Source: DATAMF01 sp964472565
GTDB lineage: Bacteria > Chloroflexota > Anaerolineae > Aggregatilineales > Aggregatilineaceae
DNA length: 13,463 bases
Assembly: GCA_964472565.1 (NCBI GenBank)
Contig: CAYYNB010000164.1
Coordinates: 1-13,463, forward strand
Direction: 5' to 3'
Made by a program: the position numbers and the translations under genes. This document shows positions 12,619-13,463 of the stretch, one piece after another; position 1 is the first letter of the stretch, and every line of letters begins with the position of its first letter. The notes under the pieces were generated by a model, which saw only the letters and a program-made list of their open reading frames with translations, searched no databases and was not told where the DNA came from.

Positions 12619-13232
12619 TCCTGTGGGATTTTCCCAAATGCGCGAAGCCGTTCGACAACCGCTCGATTCCCTAATATGCCTAAAAAAACGGCAGTAAATA
12701 CACCCAACGGCAGCACAGTTATTAGACTGAGCAGAATAACCACGAGGCCAAGTACAAGTATCGTGATCGTATAAACAGGGCTGGCGAGTGCCAGAAACGC
12801 CGCATTCCAAAGTGCAACCCGCAGCCGCTTATCTTCCTGCTCGATCAGAAAGGGCCACACATAAAACTGAACTGCAAGCCATAACAGGGTGAGGCTGACG
12901 ACAAAAGTTCGCAAGACCAACGCAAACATTCCTTCTGTGCTGCCATAAAAAGTCAAGTTGACATACATAACGATGCCTACCAGGATATTCAGAATAACCC
13001 ACTGTTGGCTAATCCATAGGTAACGCCGCGCAGTCGATACAAAATCATCAAAATGCTGCCCCTTACCATATGTGAGACTGTTTGCAACCCCATGTATCCC
13101 GGCAGTTGCCGGTCCTAAACCCACAATCGTGAGACTGAGTCCGAGCCATAACAAATTAGTCATGGCGATTCCCAGCATATTGTCCCACCAATCGCGCACG
13201 CTGATTGCGAATATTTTCAAAGCATTTTGCAT
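12615..13232 (-). CDS. DUF624 (YesL-like) integral membrane protein
   Basis: A 205-residue membrane protein resembling the DUF624/YesL family, which in Firmicutes is often encoded near carbohydrate ABC transporters; its molecular role is not established. About five hydrophobic segments are visible, near 20-40, 76-97, 103-128, 141-160 and 158-186. The family-type N-terminus has RDWWDNMLGIAMTNLLW (13-29) followed by GLGPATAGIHGVANSL (38-53) and FDDFVSTARR (61-70). The start at 13232 is chosen because the family match begins there and AAGAG lies seven bases upstream. A longer frame from 13340 would run through the promoter. No sugar transporter lies in the window, so context gives no substrate. 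The gene ends tail-to-tail with the Crp/Fnr gene. Confidence 0.8.
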   Translation of the reverse strand: MQNALKIFAISVRDWWDNMLGIAMTNLLWLGLSLTIVGLGPATAGIHGVANSLTYGKGQHFDDFVSTARRYLWISQQWVILNILVGIVMYVNLTFYGSTEGMFALVLRTFVVSLTLLWLAVQFYVWPFLIEQEDKRLRVALWNAAFLALASPVYTITILVLGLVVILLSLITVLPLGVFTAVFLGILGNRAVVERLRAFGKIPQD

Positions 13233-13252
13233 CGTTAGCTCTTTTTCACTGC

Positions 13253-13276
13253 TCGCCTGAACTGTGGAACAGGCGA
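13253..13276 (-). promoter_or_regulatory. Inverted repeat at the DUF624 transcription start
   Basis: TCGCCTG (13253-13259) and CAGGCGA (13270-13276) form a seven-base perfect inverted repeat with a ten-base centre. It overlaps the predicted transcription start just downstream of the -10 box. It could be a repressor operator or a 5' hairpin. Confidence 0.4.
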
Positions 13277-13277
13277 A

Positions 13278-13307
13278 ACTATACGAGTTTATGGATAATA
13301 TAGCCAA
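13278..13307 (-). promoter_or_regulatory. Promoter of the DUF624 gene
   Basis: TTGGCT (13307-13302), an 18-base spacer and TATAGT (13283-13278) on the minus strand, with a start near 13271. This leaves a leader of about 40 nt to the ATG at 13232. The remaining bases to the window end (13308-13463) show no gene. Confidence 0.55.
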
Positions 13308-13463
13308 CGGATTTTGTTCATCTATGTCCCGTATTGTCAAGTGATCGACCCTGTTTTAGATGGATAAAGTGCGTGTAAACTAAGGGAATCGCCTATTCTC
13401 TCAAGTCTTAAGCTCGACTTTGCACATTCAAGCGGGATAACACAACGTCTCGACAAGCGAGGC

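Noticed and set aside
12615..13340. Longer DUF624 start at 13340
   Set aside because: The extension crosses the predicted promoter and transcription start; the DUF624-like sequence starts at 13232 next to an AAGAG site.

Overview
The window looks like chromosomal DNA of a Chloroflexota bacterium, probably of the Anaerolineae side. The evidence is indirect: moderate GC with sigma70-type promoters, Shine-Dalgarno sites of the AGGAG type, a Firmicutes/Chloroflexi-style T-box leader, a DUF951 protein, and a GT28 galactosyldiacylglycerol-synthase-like enzyme. No integrase, transposase, CRISPR array, tRNA or prophage gene is visible, and every gene keeps an open frame.

Layout, left to right. On the minus strand lie the RNase P RNA (rnpB, about 26-397), seryl-tRNA synthetase (serS, 450-1871) and a 56-residue single-pass membrane protein (1886-2056). 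The last two form one unit behind a T-box leader (about 2072-2326) that reads as tRNA-Ser specific. A cytidylate-kinase-like P-loop gene (2357-3013) follows; its stop codon lies inside the -35 hexamer of the T-box promoter. Next is a beta-hydroxyacid dehydrogenase of the tartronate-semialdehyde-reductase group (3172-4077). On the plus strand, 4305-6158 encodes a soluble fusion of PAS, a degenerate histidine kinase core, a receiver and an OmpR-type DNA-binding domain. It converges on typA/bipA (6191-8041, minus) across a shared terminator. A divergent promoter with overlapping -10 boxes serves typA and a small DUF951 gene (8144-8329), which is followed by the glycolipid glycosyltransferase (8399-9607).

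The 359-base gap 9608-9966 holds several hairpins, a 13-bp tandem duplication and two copies of a G-rich repeat, one of which encodes the end of the next gene. That gene is an ABC-F ATPase (9967-11643, minus). Its leader has a consensus promoter, an 8-codon upstream ORF with its own ribosome binding site and an intrinsic terminator, the arrangement known for antibiotic-inducible ABC-F genes. Divergent from it is a Crp/Fnr-family regulator (11956-12618) without the usual cAMP-binding residues. The regulator overlaps tail-to-tail with a DUF624 membrane protein (12615-13232, minus). The right end, 13308-13463, shows no gene.

Functionally the window is mostly translation and tRNA metabolism (RNase P, SerRS with its T-box, TypA, ABC-F) mixed with regulators and a membrane-lipid enzyme. 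The strongest candidates for undescribed biology are the ABC-F attenuator with its leader peptide, the PAS/pseudokinase/receiver/wHTH regulator, and the small membrane protein locked into the T-box-controlled serS transcript.
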